Origin: Novosphingobium sp.
GTDB taxonomy: Bacteria; Pseudomonadota; Alphaproteobacteria; Sphingomonadales; Sphingomonadaceae
NCBI GenBank assembly: GCA_020853995.1
Contig: JADYXV010000318.1
Coordinates: 1-18,066, forward strand
Direction of reading: 5' to 3'
DNA: 18,066 nucleotides
Below are positions 1 to 7,219 of the stretch, one piece after another (position 1 is the stretch's first letter; the number at the start of each line of letters is the position of its first letter). The notes beneath the pieces were generated by a model that was given only the letters and a program-made list of their open reading frames with translations, was not told where the DNA came from and ran no database searches. The position numbers and the translations under genes are program-made.

Positions 1-29
1 AACCGCGATTACTCGCTTGTGGCCGTCGC

Positions 30-1511
30 CTACGTGGAAGCGCCGGCTCTCTTTGTGATGCGGGCAATGACAGCAGCGATTTCGCTTTCCACTCCGTCAG
101 GACGGCCCCACACGGTCCACGCGGCCCAAGTTGCCAGAACATAGACCGCTCCGCCAAGCGCGACCTGAAGTGCCAACCCCAACAATTGCATGGTCGTGGT
201 TGTTTGGAACACAGCCATCTGCTGACGGACAACCAGCAAAATCAGCACCATCGCCCCGGCCGCGATAATCGGCCTGATGTTGGCACTGAATTGGCGTCGC
301 ACGTTTACGCCGATCAGGGACCGGATCAGCAACATGTTCAGAACGACACCGATGGTGGCTGCTATGACCCGCGCATAGACGAAGCCGACAAGCCCGCCTG
401 CCCAAAGGCCAAGAACGAGGATCGGAATGCGCGTTGCAAAGCTTATAAGGTCGCGATTAAACACGGCCCGCGTTTGGCCCATAGCCATCGCCAGCGGCAT
501 GTACGTGGCGCTGATGGCGGACCAGCCTGTCGTGGCTGCAATTATTTGTACGACGAATATTGCACCACGCCATTTTTCGCCAACGGTAAGCAGGATGAGA
601 GGTTCGGCAACCATTGCAAAACCCGCTCCGATGGGAAATGCGATGGCAAACAGCACGCCTTGCGACTTGAAGTAAGCAGAGCGCATCCGGTCAATGTTAT
701 CGGTCAGTCGCGCAAATGCCGGAAACAGTGTGTTGGCAACAGGGGATGTCGCCTCACGCGTGACCATGTTCGCCAGGTTATCGCCGAAGCTGTAATGCCC
801 CAGAGGTGTTTTCCCGACAAACATACCCAAAAACAAAGTGTCGAACCGGTAATTTAGCGTCGTGACCACTTGTGACAGGGTCAACCACACCGAAAATGAC
901 AGGATCTCCCGTGCCTTGCCCAAGGACAGGCGGGGCTTGTAGCGCACCAAAGCGTAACTGACGATCAGGTTGGAAAGTTGCGAAACAAGTGAGCCGACCA
1001 GCAACGCCCAGTAACTGTGCCACACGATTGCAATGATTGCTGCCCCGATGAAGCCGAGCAACTTGGCCGAAAGCCCGAGAATGAATTCCTGATGGAATAT
1101 CAATGCGCGGGTGAATTGGGCGAGTTTGGGATTGTTGAATCCACCCAGCGCGGATGCCGCAGCAAAAGCCAGGATCAGTGCAACCAGCCGGTCGTCCCCG
1201 TAAGCTGACGCGATAGGCCACGCGAGCAGCGCTGCAACTGCTGCGAGGATCAGCGCGCGTATGGCGCCAAGTGTAAAGGCGGTGTCATAATGATCATCCG
1301 ACGGATCTTTATGCTGCACCAATACCGATGTCAGGGATATTTCAGTTACCGAAGTAAGGATCAGGATGACCGTGTTCGCGATCGCCACCAACCCGAAATC
1401 TTCGGGAAGAAGGAGCCGTGCCAGCAGCAGGGTAGAGCAAAAGCCGATCAGATTGATCACGGTTCGCGTGGCAGCAATCCAGACCGCGCCCCGCGCCAGA
1501 AGGTTCTTCAT
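30..1511 (-). CDS. Wzx-like polysaccharide / O-antigen flippase (MOP superfamily)
   Basis: This 493-residue protein is almost entirely hydrophobic, with about 12-14 likely membrane segments, and opens with the short basic N-terminus and helix pattern (MKNLLARGAVW, then LLLARLLLPEDFGLVAIA) typical of lipopolysaccharide-biosynthesis flippases of the MOP superfamily. These proteins move undecaprenyl-linked oligosaccharide units across the inner membrane for capsule, exopolysaccharide or O-antigen assembly. The motif of Leu/Pro-Glu-Asp-Phe-Gly near residues 34-40 is a hallmark of the WzxC-type branch. Length is normal for the family. The ATG at 1511 has only a weak ribosome site. No glycosyltransferase neighbours are visible, so the partner pathway would have to lie beyond position 1 or elsewhere. 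It is divergent from the M1 peptidase gene and looks functionally unrelated to it. Substrate cannot be told from sequence. Confidence 0.88.
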   Translation of the reverse strand: MKNLLARGAVWIAATRTVINLIGFCSTLLLARLLLPEDFGLVAIANTVILILTSVTEISLTSVLVQHKDPSDDHYDTAFTLGAIRALILAAVAALLAWPIASAYGDDRLVALILAFAAASALGGFNNPKLAQFTRALIFHQEFILGLSAKLLGFIGAAIIAIVWHSYWALLVGSLVSQLSNLIVSYALVRYKPRLSLGKAREILSFSVWLTLSQVVTTLNYRFDTLFLGMFVGKTPLGHYSFGDNLANMVTREATSPVANTLFPAFARLTDNIDRMRSAYFKSQGVLFAIAFPIGAGFAMVAEPLILLTVGEKWRGAIFVVQIIAATTGWSAISATYMPLAMAMGQTRAVFNRDLISFATRIPILVLGLWAGGLVGFVYARVIAATIGVVLNMLLIRSLIGVNVRRQFSANIRPIIAAGAMVLILLVVRQQMAVFQTTTTMQLLGLALQVALGGAVYVLATWAAWTVWGRPDGVESEIAAVIARITKRAGAST

Positions 1512-1553
1512 TGGAAGGGCGCAACGTTCAGGATCATCCGGGGGCCATTATCA

Positions 1554-1686
1554 TCTAAAGTTGTAAGGTGCAGCTAAATTCCGGTCAGGATGTTCAAAAA
1601 GGCAGCGCTTTTTGGATGTGTTAATGATCCGATCTGTCGCCAATTTTTTGGTCAAATTACAATGTGATCTTTTCTAAAGTTAAGGT
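1554..1686. repeat. Pair of direct repeats TCTAAAGTT(G/T)AAGGT-like
   Basis: TCTAAAGTTGTAAGGT at 1554-1569 recurs as TCTAAAGTTAAGGT at 1673-1686, differing by a two-base gap. The copies are about 119 bases apart and flank the inverted repeat at 1595-1614. They lie upstream of the minus-strand flippase gene, so a paired activator or repressor site for that gene is possible, but they could also be an incidental or decayed duplication. Confidence 0.4.
1595..1614. repeat. Inverted repeat CAAAAAG-6-CTTTTTG
   Basis: Two perfect 7-base arms surround a 6-base loop (GCAGCG), with possible wobble extension outside. The A/T-rich arms and lack of a GC-rich stem argue against a classical intrinsic terminator. 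The position 84 bases upstream of the flippase start fits an operator or leader hairpin for that gene. Function is unproven. Confidence 0.35.
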
Positions 1687-1798
1687 TTGCCGCCTATCCC
1701 AACGTCGCAATCCTTAAACACTATGTGGTCTTTAACACGTCCCTAATGTCCGAGTAACTTCTTATATGATCCACTCCTTGATCACGATATTGTTTGTT

Positions 1799-1827
1799 TT
1801 GACATCACTTTGATGAAGAACCATTAT
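1799..1827 (+). promoter_or_regulatory. Candidate sigma70-type promoter, distal, for the M1 peptidase gene
   Basis: A perfect TTGACA at 1799-1804 is followed after 17 bases by CATTAT at 1822-1827, four of six matches to the -10 consensus. Transcription would start near 1835 and leave a leader of about 155 bases. The more proximal TATAAT at 1922-1927 is an alternative or additional promoter. Confidence 0.35.
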
Positions 1828-1918
1828 GACGTTGGCGTCGACGATCTGTCCGCCCTTGTCCACCATTTGGCGGGCAAAACCAGTTGCAAATGATGCTGGT
1901 GAAAGGCGTTGACGCGCA

Positions 1919-1933
1919 TGATATAATGTAACA
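1919..1933 (+). promoter_or_regulatory. Zur-like operator overlapping an extended -10 (TGATATAATGTAACA)
   Basis: TGATATAATGTAACA is an imperfect palindrome (TGATATA / TGTAACA around a central A). It matches the enterobacterial Zur-type core TGTTATAATATAACA, as I know it, at 13 of 15 positions. It contains TGATATAAT (1919-1927), an extended -10 element with a perfect TATAAT hexamer, so bound repressor would block the promoter. Transcription would start near 1934, about 58 bases before the peptidase start codon. A similar sequence (12 of 15 identical) lies upstream of the TonB-dependent receptor at 4963-4977. Zur as the binding protein is an inference; another Fur-family regulator is possible. 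Confidence 0.5.
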
Positions 1934-1991
1934 GCTTGCAGCCCGCTGCGGCCATCATCGGCTTGGTGATGGCTTGGAACAGGGGGTTGCT

Positions 1992-4388
1992 TTGCGTCGT
2001 TTGCTTTCTTTTTCCGCTTCTGTGGTCGCATTGGTTTTGCCGGTTTTGGCTCATCCGGTCTTTGCGAACCCGGTCGCGCAAACCAAAGGCAGCTACACCG
2101 ACAAATTCCGTCAATTAGAAGGCGAAGATTGGCCAACCTCGACCGATTACCGCAATGCTTCGGGAGCGCCCGGTTATCGGTATTGGCAGCAAAAGGTTGA
2201 TTATGATGTGAAGGCGCGGCTGGATGAGGCCAAGCGCCTCGTCACTGGCAGCCAGACAATCCGTTACCGCAACAATTCGCCCGACGCCTTGCCCTATCTG
2301 TGGCTGCTGCTGGATCAGAACGATTACAAGCGCAATTCCATCGCCGAAATGACCGCCACCGTCGGCGGTGACAAGATCAGCCTGGATGAAGTCCGCCGGG
2401 CCAAGCGCATGCAGGAATGGGAAGGCGGCTTTACGATCAGCGCCGTACGCGATGCATCGGGCAAGGCTTTGCCGTTCACGGTGGTAGACAGCCTGTTGCG
2501 CATTGATCTGGAGCAGGCCGTAGCGGGCAATGGGGGCGAAACAAGCGTCTTTATCGAATGGTCTTTCCCGATGGCTGAAGCCAATGTCGTCGGCGGGCGT
2601 TCGGGTTATGAATGTTTCACTCAGCCCGGCGAGGATGGAAATTGCATTTTCGAAGGTGCGCAATGGTTTCCGCGCCTTGCCGTCTATTCTGACTATGAAG
2701 GCTGGCACAACAAGGCGTTTCTGGGATCAGGTGAATTCACGCTGGAATTTGGTGATTACAAGGTCGCTTTGACTGTTCCGGCCGACCACGTTGTGGCAGC
2801 TTCGGGTGTGCTGCAAAACCCCGAGACGGTTTTGAGCGCAGCGCAGCGAAACCGGCTTGAACAGGCGCGCAGTGCGCAAAGCCCGGTCTATGTGGTGACC
2901 CCGGAAGAGGCTGCAGCCGCAGAGCGTGGCAAGGCAGCTGGAGAAAAGACGTGGGTCTTTGTCGCTGAAAACGTGCGCGATTTTGGCTGGGCTTCATCGC
3001 GCAAGTTCGCGTGGGATGCCTTGGGCGTGAAGCAGGACTTTGCCGAACAGCCGCTCGTGATGGCGATGAGCTTCTTCCCCAAGGAAGCGCGTCCGTTGTG
3101 GGATGCTTATTCCACCAAATCGATTGCGCATACGCTTGATGTCTATGGCAAGTTTGCCTTCCCTTATCCCTATCCTGTGGCCCAGTCGGTCAATGGACCG
3201 GTAGGTGGGATGGAATATCCCATGATCACCTTCAATGGTCCGCGACCGGTGAAGGACAAGAAGACCGGAAACCTGACTTATACCGAGCGGGCAAAGTACG
3301 GTCTGATCGGTGTGGTCATCCACGAAATCGGCCACAACTGGTTCCCGATGATCGTCAATTCCGATGAGCGCCAGTGGACGTGGATGGATGAAGGGCTGAA
3401 CACTTTCCTGCAATTCCAGGCCGAGAAATTGTGGGACAAGGATTTTCCGGCGCGGCGGGGCGAACCGAAAGATATTGCCGAATACATGCTTTCACAAAAC
3501 CAGATGCCGTTGATGACGCAATCGGATTCGATCCTGCAGTTTGGCGCCAATGGTTATGGGAAGCCCGCAACCGCGCTGACGATTTTGCGCGAAACCGTGC
3601 TGGGCCGCGAATTGTTTGACCGCGCTTTCCGCGAATATGCCGTGCGCTGGCGGTTCAAGCATCCGACGCCTTATGATTTCTTCCGGACGATGGAGGAGAG
3701 CAGCGGGGTTGATCTTGATTGGTTCTGGCGTGGCTGGTTCTATTCGACCGATCATGTCGATATCGCGCTGGATAAAGTGGTGCGGGCGCGGCTTGATGGT
3801 GGCGATGCCGATGCGGAGGCAGTTGAGCGCAAACGCCGCCGTGATGCTGAACCCAAATCACTGACGGTCATGCGCAATACGGCCAAGACCGTTACCGAAC
3901 GCGATCCGGCCACCCGCGATTTCTACGACAGGATCGATCCGCTGGACGCGACCGCTGCCGAACGGCGCAAGGCGGTTGAAGCGCTGAAAGATCTGACGGC
4001 GGAAGAGCGGACGGCGCTCGCGGTGAAGGACAATTTCTATCGCTTCAGTTTCAGCAACCGTGGCGGTCTGGTCATGCCGGTGATCCTGAAGATGGACTTT
4101 GCCGATGGATCAAGCGAAACCGCGCGCATTCCTGCAGAGATCTGGCGGACCAACGCCAAGGCGGTGACCTGGCAGTTTGTTTCAGCCAAAACACTTGTGA
4201 AAGCCGAGGTTGATCCGATGTGGGAAACCGCCGACGCTGATCGTTCCAACAATGTCTATGCAGGACTGATCGAACCGGTCACGCTGGGAATCGACAAGCC
4301 CGAAGATGCCAAAAACCGGATGAAGGATTCCGACATGAAAGTGTTGCCGGGTGGCCTGCGCACTTATGACGCGCCAGCCGACCGGTGA
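1992..4388 (+). CDS. Exported M1-family zinc metallopeptidase (aminopeptidase N superfamily)
   Basis: The product (798 residues from the chosen start) belongs to peptidase family M1. The zinc site HEIGH is at residues 444-448 and the third ligand Glu467 lies in WMDEGLN, giving the standard HExxH-18-E spacing. GGMEYP (405-410) replaces the GxMEN substrate-binding motif, and the tyrosine in ANGYGKPATAL is the likely transition-state stabiliser. An N-terminal hydrophobic segment ending near AHPVFANP looks like a signal peptide, implying a periplasmic or membrane-associated enzyme. No ATG is in frame nearby. TTG at 1992 is preferred because AGGGGG (1981-1986) sits five bases upstream; TTG at 1974 would add six residues. 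It overlaps the next gene by four bases. A Zur-like site over its promoter suggests zinc control. The natural substrate is unknown; the long C-terminal extension after the catalytic domain is typical of the bacterial branch with GGMEYP. Confidence 0.9.
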   Translation: MRRLLSFSASVVALVLPVLAHPVFANPVAQTKGSYTDKFRQLEGEDWPTSTDYRNASGAPGYRYWQQKVDYDVKARLDEAKRLVTGSQTIRYRNNSPDALPYLWLLLDQNDYKRNSIAEMTATVGGDKISLDEVRRAKRMQEWEGGFTISAVRDASGKALPFTVVDSLLRIDLEQAVAGNGGETSVFIEWSFPMAEANVVGGRSGYECFTQPGEDGNCIFEGAQWFPRLAVYSDYEGWHNKAFLGSGEFTLEFGDYKVALTVPADHVVAASGVLQNPETVLSAAQRNRLEQARSAQSPVYVVTPEEAAAAERGKAAGEKTWVFVAENVRDFGWASSRKFAWDALGVKQDFAEQPLVMAMSFFPKEARPLWDAYSTKSIAHTLDVYGKFAFPYPYPVAQSVNGPVGGMEYPMITFNGPRPVKDKKTGNLTYTERAKYGLIGVVIHEIGHNWFPMIVNSDERQWTWMDEGLNTFLQFQAEKLWDKDFPARRGEPKDIAEYMLSQNQMPLMTQSDSILQFGANGYGKPATALTILRETVLGRELFDRAFREYAVRWRFKHPTPYDFFRTMEESSGVDLDWFWRGWFYSTDHVDIALDKVVRARLDGGDADAEAVERKRRRDAEPKSLTVMRNTAKTVTERDPATRDFYDRIDPLDATAAERRKAVEALKDLTAEERTALAVKDNFYRFSFSNRGGLVMPVILKMDFADGSSETARIPAEIWRTNAKAVTWQFVSAKTLVKAEVDPMWETADADRSNNVYAGLIEPVTLGIDKPEDAKNRMKDSDMKVLPGGLRTYDAPADR

Positions 4389-4882
4389 TTGTGGGAAGGT
4401 CCCGGGTCGCGGCCCTGGCAATTAGCCTTGCCGCACTTGCAGTGCCTGTTGGCGCGCATCGCGGGCATGATGCGATGAGCGTGGTGACATTGGCAGCAGG
4501 TGGAAAGTTGACCGTGTCGCACCGCTTTGAGGCACACGATCTGGAGCCGGCGCTAGCCCGCATTGCGCCTGATGCGCAAACCAGCCTTGATGATGCTGAG
4601 GCGATTGCGGCACTTAAGGCCTATTTGCTGCGGCGGTTCACCGTTTCGGCAAAGGGGAAGGCCGTGGCGCTGAGTGTGACGGCGGTGGACATTGATGCGG
4701 CGCAAGTGCGTGTGGAATGTGTGGGCAATGTCAAAGGTTCGCCAAAAATGCTGGAAGTTCAATCCACCGTCTTGCGCGATGTCTATCCCGGCCAAGTGAA
4801 CCAGGTGATATTCCGGCACGGCAAGATCTTGCGCACGCTCCGCTTTGCCGGAAGCGAGGTCTATAGCGTTCCCGTGCGCTAG
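4385..4882 (+). CDS. Small exported protein, DUF6702-like
   Basis: The protein has 165 residues. Residues 1-24 form a clear signal peptide (basic start, AALAISLAALAVPV, cleavage near GAH), and the mature N-terminus would begin with HRGHD, a possible metal-binding patch. The rest (SHRFEAHDLEPAL, then a central alanine-rich helix, then beta-strand-rich segments ending YSVPVR) resembles DUF6702, a family of unknown function that I recall near M1 peptidases. The family call is from memory of its overall pattern and is moderately sure. The GTG start overlaps the stop codon of the peptidase gene (GTGA), which implies translational coupling and a shared role in the periplasm. No strong ribosome site precedes it, in line with coupling. 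A role in metal handling or in assisting the peptidase is inference only. Confidence 0.75.
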   Translation: MIVGRSRVAALAISLAALAVPVGAHRGHDAMSVVTLAAGGKLTVSHRFEAHDLEPALARIAPDAQTSLDDAEAIAALKAYLLRRFTVSAKGKAVALSVTAVDIDAAQVRVECVGNVKGSPKMLEVQSTVLRDVYPGQVNQVIFRHGKILRTLRFAGSEVYSVPVR

Positions 4883-4893
4883 AGCGGTTTTTT
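4878..4893 (+). terminator. Possible weak terminator or attenuator after the DUF6702 gene
   Basis: CGCTAGAGCG, a short palindrome at the stop codon, is followed directly by TTTTTT (4888-4893). The stem is only four pairs, so termination would be inefficient; partial read-through into the receptor gene is likely. Confidence 0.2.
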
Positions 4894-4916
4894 CGCGGCG
4901 GTTGAGGGCGAATGGT

Positions 4917-4958
4917 GTCACTTTTTGGGCGCAAGCGCACCAAATGCACCAAAATGAC
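4917..4958. repeat. Strong hairpin with nested arms and CACCAAA direct repeats
   Basis: TTTGGGCGC (4924-4932), AA, GCGC-A-CCAAA (4935-4944) forms a nine-pair hairpin with one bulged A. An alternative outer pairing joins GTCA..TTTTGG (4917-4928) to CCAAAA-TGAC (4949-4958). CACCAAA occurs twice, at 4938-4944 and 4947-4953. No T-run follows, so a simple intrinsic terminator is unlikely. It may be an intergenic repeat unit, an mRNA processing or stability element between the DUF6702 and receptor genes, or a regulator site. Confidence 0.4.
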
Positions 4959-4961
4959 GTT

Positions 4962-4978
4962 ATGATATCGTGTATCAT
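4962..4978 (+). promoter_or_regulatory. Second Zur-like palindrome, upstream of the TonB-dependent receptor
   Basis: ATGATATCGTGTATCAT is a palindrome with perfect six-base arms (ATGATA / TATCAT) around TCGTG. Its inner 15 bases (4963-4977) match the site at 1919-1933 at 12 positions, sharing TGATAT..TGTA.CA. TATGAT (4961-4966) or TATCAT (4973-4978) inside it could serve as a -10 hexamer, although no good -35 is seen. The position about 90 bases before the receptor ATG fits a repressor operator. Confidence 0.5.
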
Positions 4979-5014
4979 CAAGGGCATTTAGCCTATAGCG
5001 TAAGGCAGACAAAA

Positions 5015-5043
5015 CGAAGCTGTGGTTTCAGCACAGCCGTTCG
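5015..5043 (+). promoter_or_regulatory. 5'-leader hairpin before the receptor ribosome site
   Basis: CGAA-GCTGTG (5015-5024), loop GTTTCAG, CACAGC (5032-5037), two bulged bases and TTCG (5040-5043) give a ten-pair stem. It ends eight bases before AAAAGGA, the Shine-Dalgarno sequence at 5051-5057, so it may affect ribosome access or mRNA stability. No riboswitch class was recognised. Confidence 0.35.
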
Positions 5044-5066
5044 GATCGCTAAAAGGACAAAATGCA

Positions 5067-7175
5067 ATGAGAGTTTCCCGCTTGCTTGCCAGCGGCTCTG
5101 CGCTTGCCATGCTTGCTTTTGCCATACCTGCGTTTGCAGACGATGGCGCTGCCGACGACGGCGATCAGGGCCGTGTGAATAGCCAGCCTTCGACCGAGAT
5201 CATTGTGACGGCCCCTTATGCGCGGGATCGTGAAATGGTTGCTACGGCGGTCACGGTGCTGCAGGGCGATGCGTTGCAATTGCAACAGCGTTCGACAATT
5301 GGCGAAACGCTGGCGCGCCAACCGGGCGTATCATCAAGCTTTTTCGGTCCGAACGCGTCACGTCCGATCTTGCGCGGTCTGGACAATGAGCGCGTCCGCG
5401 TGCTGACTGACGGGATTGGCAGCTTTGACGTGTCCAATACCTCGGTCGATCATGCCGTGGCGATCAATCCACTGCTGGCGGACCGGATTGAAATCCTGCG
5501 CGGCCCTGCGGCCTTGCTTTACGGTTCGGGTGCAATTGGCGGCGTCGTCAACATGCGTGATTTGCGCATTCCACGAGAGATCCCGGACGGTGGCCCCCAT
5601 GTTGATGCCGTCGCGGGCTATGCTTCGGCTGCGGATGAGCGCAACATTGGCGCATCGGTCAATGCGCCGTTGGGTGGCGGTTTTGTCGCCCATCTTGATG
5701 GAAGCTTCTTTGAATCGGGTGACTACCGCAGCGGCGGCTTCGTATTCAGCCGGGAATTGCGTGATGCTGCTGCGGCCAAGGGCGGCGAGGTAGCCGAGGA
5801 TGCGGTTGCCAGCGGGCGGGTAGATAACACCGCCGCCCGGACATGGGATGTAGCCGGCGGGCTTGCATGGATCGGTCAGGACGGCGCCAACTTCGGTTTG
5901 GCCGTAAGCCATCTTGCAAACCGTTATGGCATCCCCAACGGCTTGGACTTGGGGCATTCAGATGAAGAACATGATGAAAACCATGAAGATGGTCACGGCC
6001 ACGAAGATATCACGCTGAACATGCGCCAGACCCGTGTTGATTTGCGCGGGGCAGTGCCGATGGGAGGGGCGTTCAAGGAGCTCAAGCTTCGCGCTGGCTG
6101 GGCGGATTACCGGCATGACGAAATCGAATCCACAGGCGAGATCGGGACCAGCTTTTTCAACCGCAGCTGGGAAGCACGCGCGGAACTGGTGCAAGCTGAT
6201 CGTGATGGCTGGCAGGGCGCTACAGGCATGCAACTGTTCAGTCGAAATTTTCGTGCGATCGGTGAAGAGGCCTATATCCCGGCCAATCAAACCCGCCAGT
6301 TCGGCCTGTTCACCCTGCAAGAGTTCGATCTGGGCAGTGTGCGCCTGGAAGCATCGGGCCGTTATGAACATAGCACGGTAGAATCTGCAGAGATTGGCCG
6401 GAAGCGAAATTTCGATGCCGTATCAATATCATTGGGCGGTTCGGTGCAACTGGGGGAAGGCTGGCGGCTGGCGTTAAGCCTTGCCCGCGCAGAACGGGCA
6501 CCTGCCGCTGAAGAGCTGTTTGCCAACGGTGCCCATGCGGCAACCCGCGCATTCGAGATTGGCAATCCCGATTTCAGGATTGAACGTCAATTGGGAGCAG
6601 AAGCTGTGCTGCGCGGGCGCGGGGAGGGCTGGAGATTGGAACTGTCGGGCTTTTTCAACCGGTTCGATAACTTCATTTCGTTAAATGCAACCGGCGCAGA
6701 GGCGGACGAATTGCCGGTGTTCCAGTATGCCCAGACAGATGCGCGCTTCTATGGCTTTGAAGTTGAGGGTGCAGTCACGCTGGCGCAACTGGGGCAGACG
6801 CGTATCGAGGCGACGGGCCTTGTAGATTATACGCGCGCCGACATCCTGGGCGGCGGACGGGCGGTGCCGCGTATTCCGCCGCTGCGGTTGATTGGCGGAA
6901 TCGAGGCGGCTGGCAATGTATTGGGTGGCCGCGTCGAGGTGGAGCATGCCACCGCGCAGCGCCGCGTGGCTGCATTTGAAACCGCCACGCCGGCATGGAC
7001 GATGGTCAATGCAAGTGTTTCATGGAAGCCGCTTGGCCCTGAAGCCCAGACGACATTGATGCTACAGGCGAACAATATCTTTGATGTTGAAGCGCGGCGG
7101 CACACCAGCTTTTTGAAAGATGTTGCCCCGTTATTCGGCCGCGACATCCGGCTAAGCGCCCGCATCAGCTTCTGA
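5067..7175 (+). CDS. TonB-dependent outer-membrane receptor, ZnuD-like (predicted zinc uptake)
   Basis: The 702-residue product has a signal peptide (residues 1-24, cleavage after AFA), a TonB-box-like stretch (TEIIVTAP, 43-50), a plug domain (about 58-165, with RGLDNERVRVLTDG and EILRGPAALLYGSGAIGGVVN) and a long beta-barrel ending in phenylalanine. Residues 297-312 carry five histidines among Asp/Glu (GHSDEEHDENHEDGHGHED) before an NMRQTRVDLRG strand. This arrangement is typical of ZnuD-type zinc receptors, where such a loop captures metal at the cell surface. The ATG at 5067 has AAAAGGA nine bases upstream and gives a proper signal peptide, so it is preferred over the GTG at 5022. A three-codon ATG-CAA-TGA overlaps the start. 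Upstream lies a Zur-like palindrome. Zinc is the best guess for the substrate, but copper, nickel or a metallophore cannot be excluded. Confidence 0.88.
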   Translation: MRVSRLLASGSALAMLAFAIPAFADDGAADDGDQGRVNSQPSTEIIVTAPYARDREMVATAVTVLQGDALQLQQRSTIGETLARQPGVSSSFFGPNASRPILRGLDNERVRVLTDGIGSFDVSNTSVDHAVAINPLLADRIEILRGPAALLYGSGAIGGVVNMRDLRIPREIPDGGPHVDAVAGYASAADERNIGASVNAPLGGGFVAHLDGSFFESGDYRSGGFVFSRELRDAAAAKGGEVAEDAVASGRVDNTAARTWDVAGGLAWIGQDGANFGLAVSHLANRYGIPNGLDLGHSDEEHDENHEDGHGHEDITLNMRQTRVDLRGAVPMGGAFKELKLRAGWADYRHDEIESTGEIGTSFFNRSWEARAELVQADRDGWQGATGMQLFSRNFRAIGEEAYIPANQTRQFGLFTLQEFDLGSVRLEASGRYEHSTVESAEIGRKRNFDAVSISLGGSVQLGEGWRLALSLARAERAPAAEELFANGAHAATRAFEIGNPDFRIERQLGAEAVLRGRGEGWRLELSGFFNRFDNFISLNATGAEADELPVFQYAQTDARFYGFEVEGAVTLAQLGQTRIEATGLVDYTRADILGGGRAVPRIPPLRLIGGIEAAGNVLGGRVEVEHATAQRRVAAFETATPAWTMVNASVSWKPLGPEAQTTLMLQANNIFDVEARRHTSFLKDVAPLFGRDIRLSARISF

Positions 7176-7183
7176 CATGTGAA

Positions 7184-7210
7184 CCGGGCGGTGCGTCCAG
7201 TGCCGCCCGG
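7184..7210. terminator. Bidirectional hairpin between convergent genes
   Basis: CCGGGCGG (7184-7191) and CCGCCCGG (7203-7210) are perfect eight-base arms around an 11-base loop. The hairpin sits in the 44-base gap between the converging receptor and antiporter genes, as expected for a shared transcription terminator. No clear T-run follows on either strand, so it may act with Rho or mainly protect the mRNA ends. Confidence 0.6.
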
Positions 7211-7219
7211 CGAGTATCG

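Larger units (their letters stand above)
1512..1991. other. Divergent intergenic region, comparatively AT-rich
   Basis: This region separates the divergently transcribed flippase and M1 peptidase genes. Its first two thirds are visibly richer in A+T than the surrounding genes. It holds a direct repeat (1554-1569 and 1673-1686), an inverted repeat (1595-1614), two candidate plus-strand promoters (1799-1827 and 1919-1927) and a Zur-like palindrome (1919-1933). A minus-strand open frame ends at 1762; its last 40 or so codons read like protein, but no start or family could be recognised, so it is not called as a gene. No tRNA or mobile element is seen. Confidence 0.6.

Noticed and set aside
30..1511. 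Flippase as part of the zinc module or the glucan locus
   Set aside because: It is divergent from the module, separated by about 480 bases, and has no glycan-degradation or metal link.
1969..1971. ATG just upstream of the peptidase gene
   Set aside because: It is in a different frame and leads to a short unrelated product ending at 2118; the peptidase must use a TTG start.
1762..2136. Minus-strand open frame of 124 codons across the peptidase 5' end
   Set aside because: Half of it is antisense to the peptidase signal peptide region and its Lys/Arg/Pro/Gln-rich part is unlike a real protein; only the tail is listed, as a low-interest finding.
4938..4953. CACCAAA repeats as the start of a CRISPR array or microsatellite
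   Set aside because: There are only two copies of seven bases spaced nine bases apart, with no spacers and no cas genes.
7184..7210. Inverted repeat as a regulator operator
   Set aside because: It lies between two converging stop codons, where a terminator is the simpler reading.
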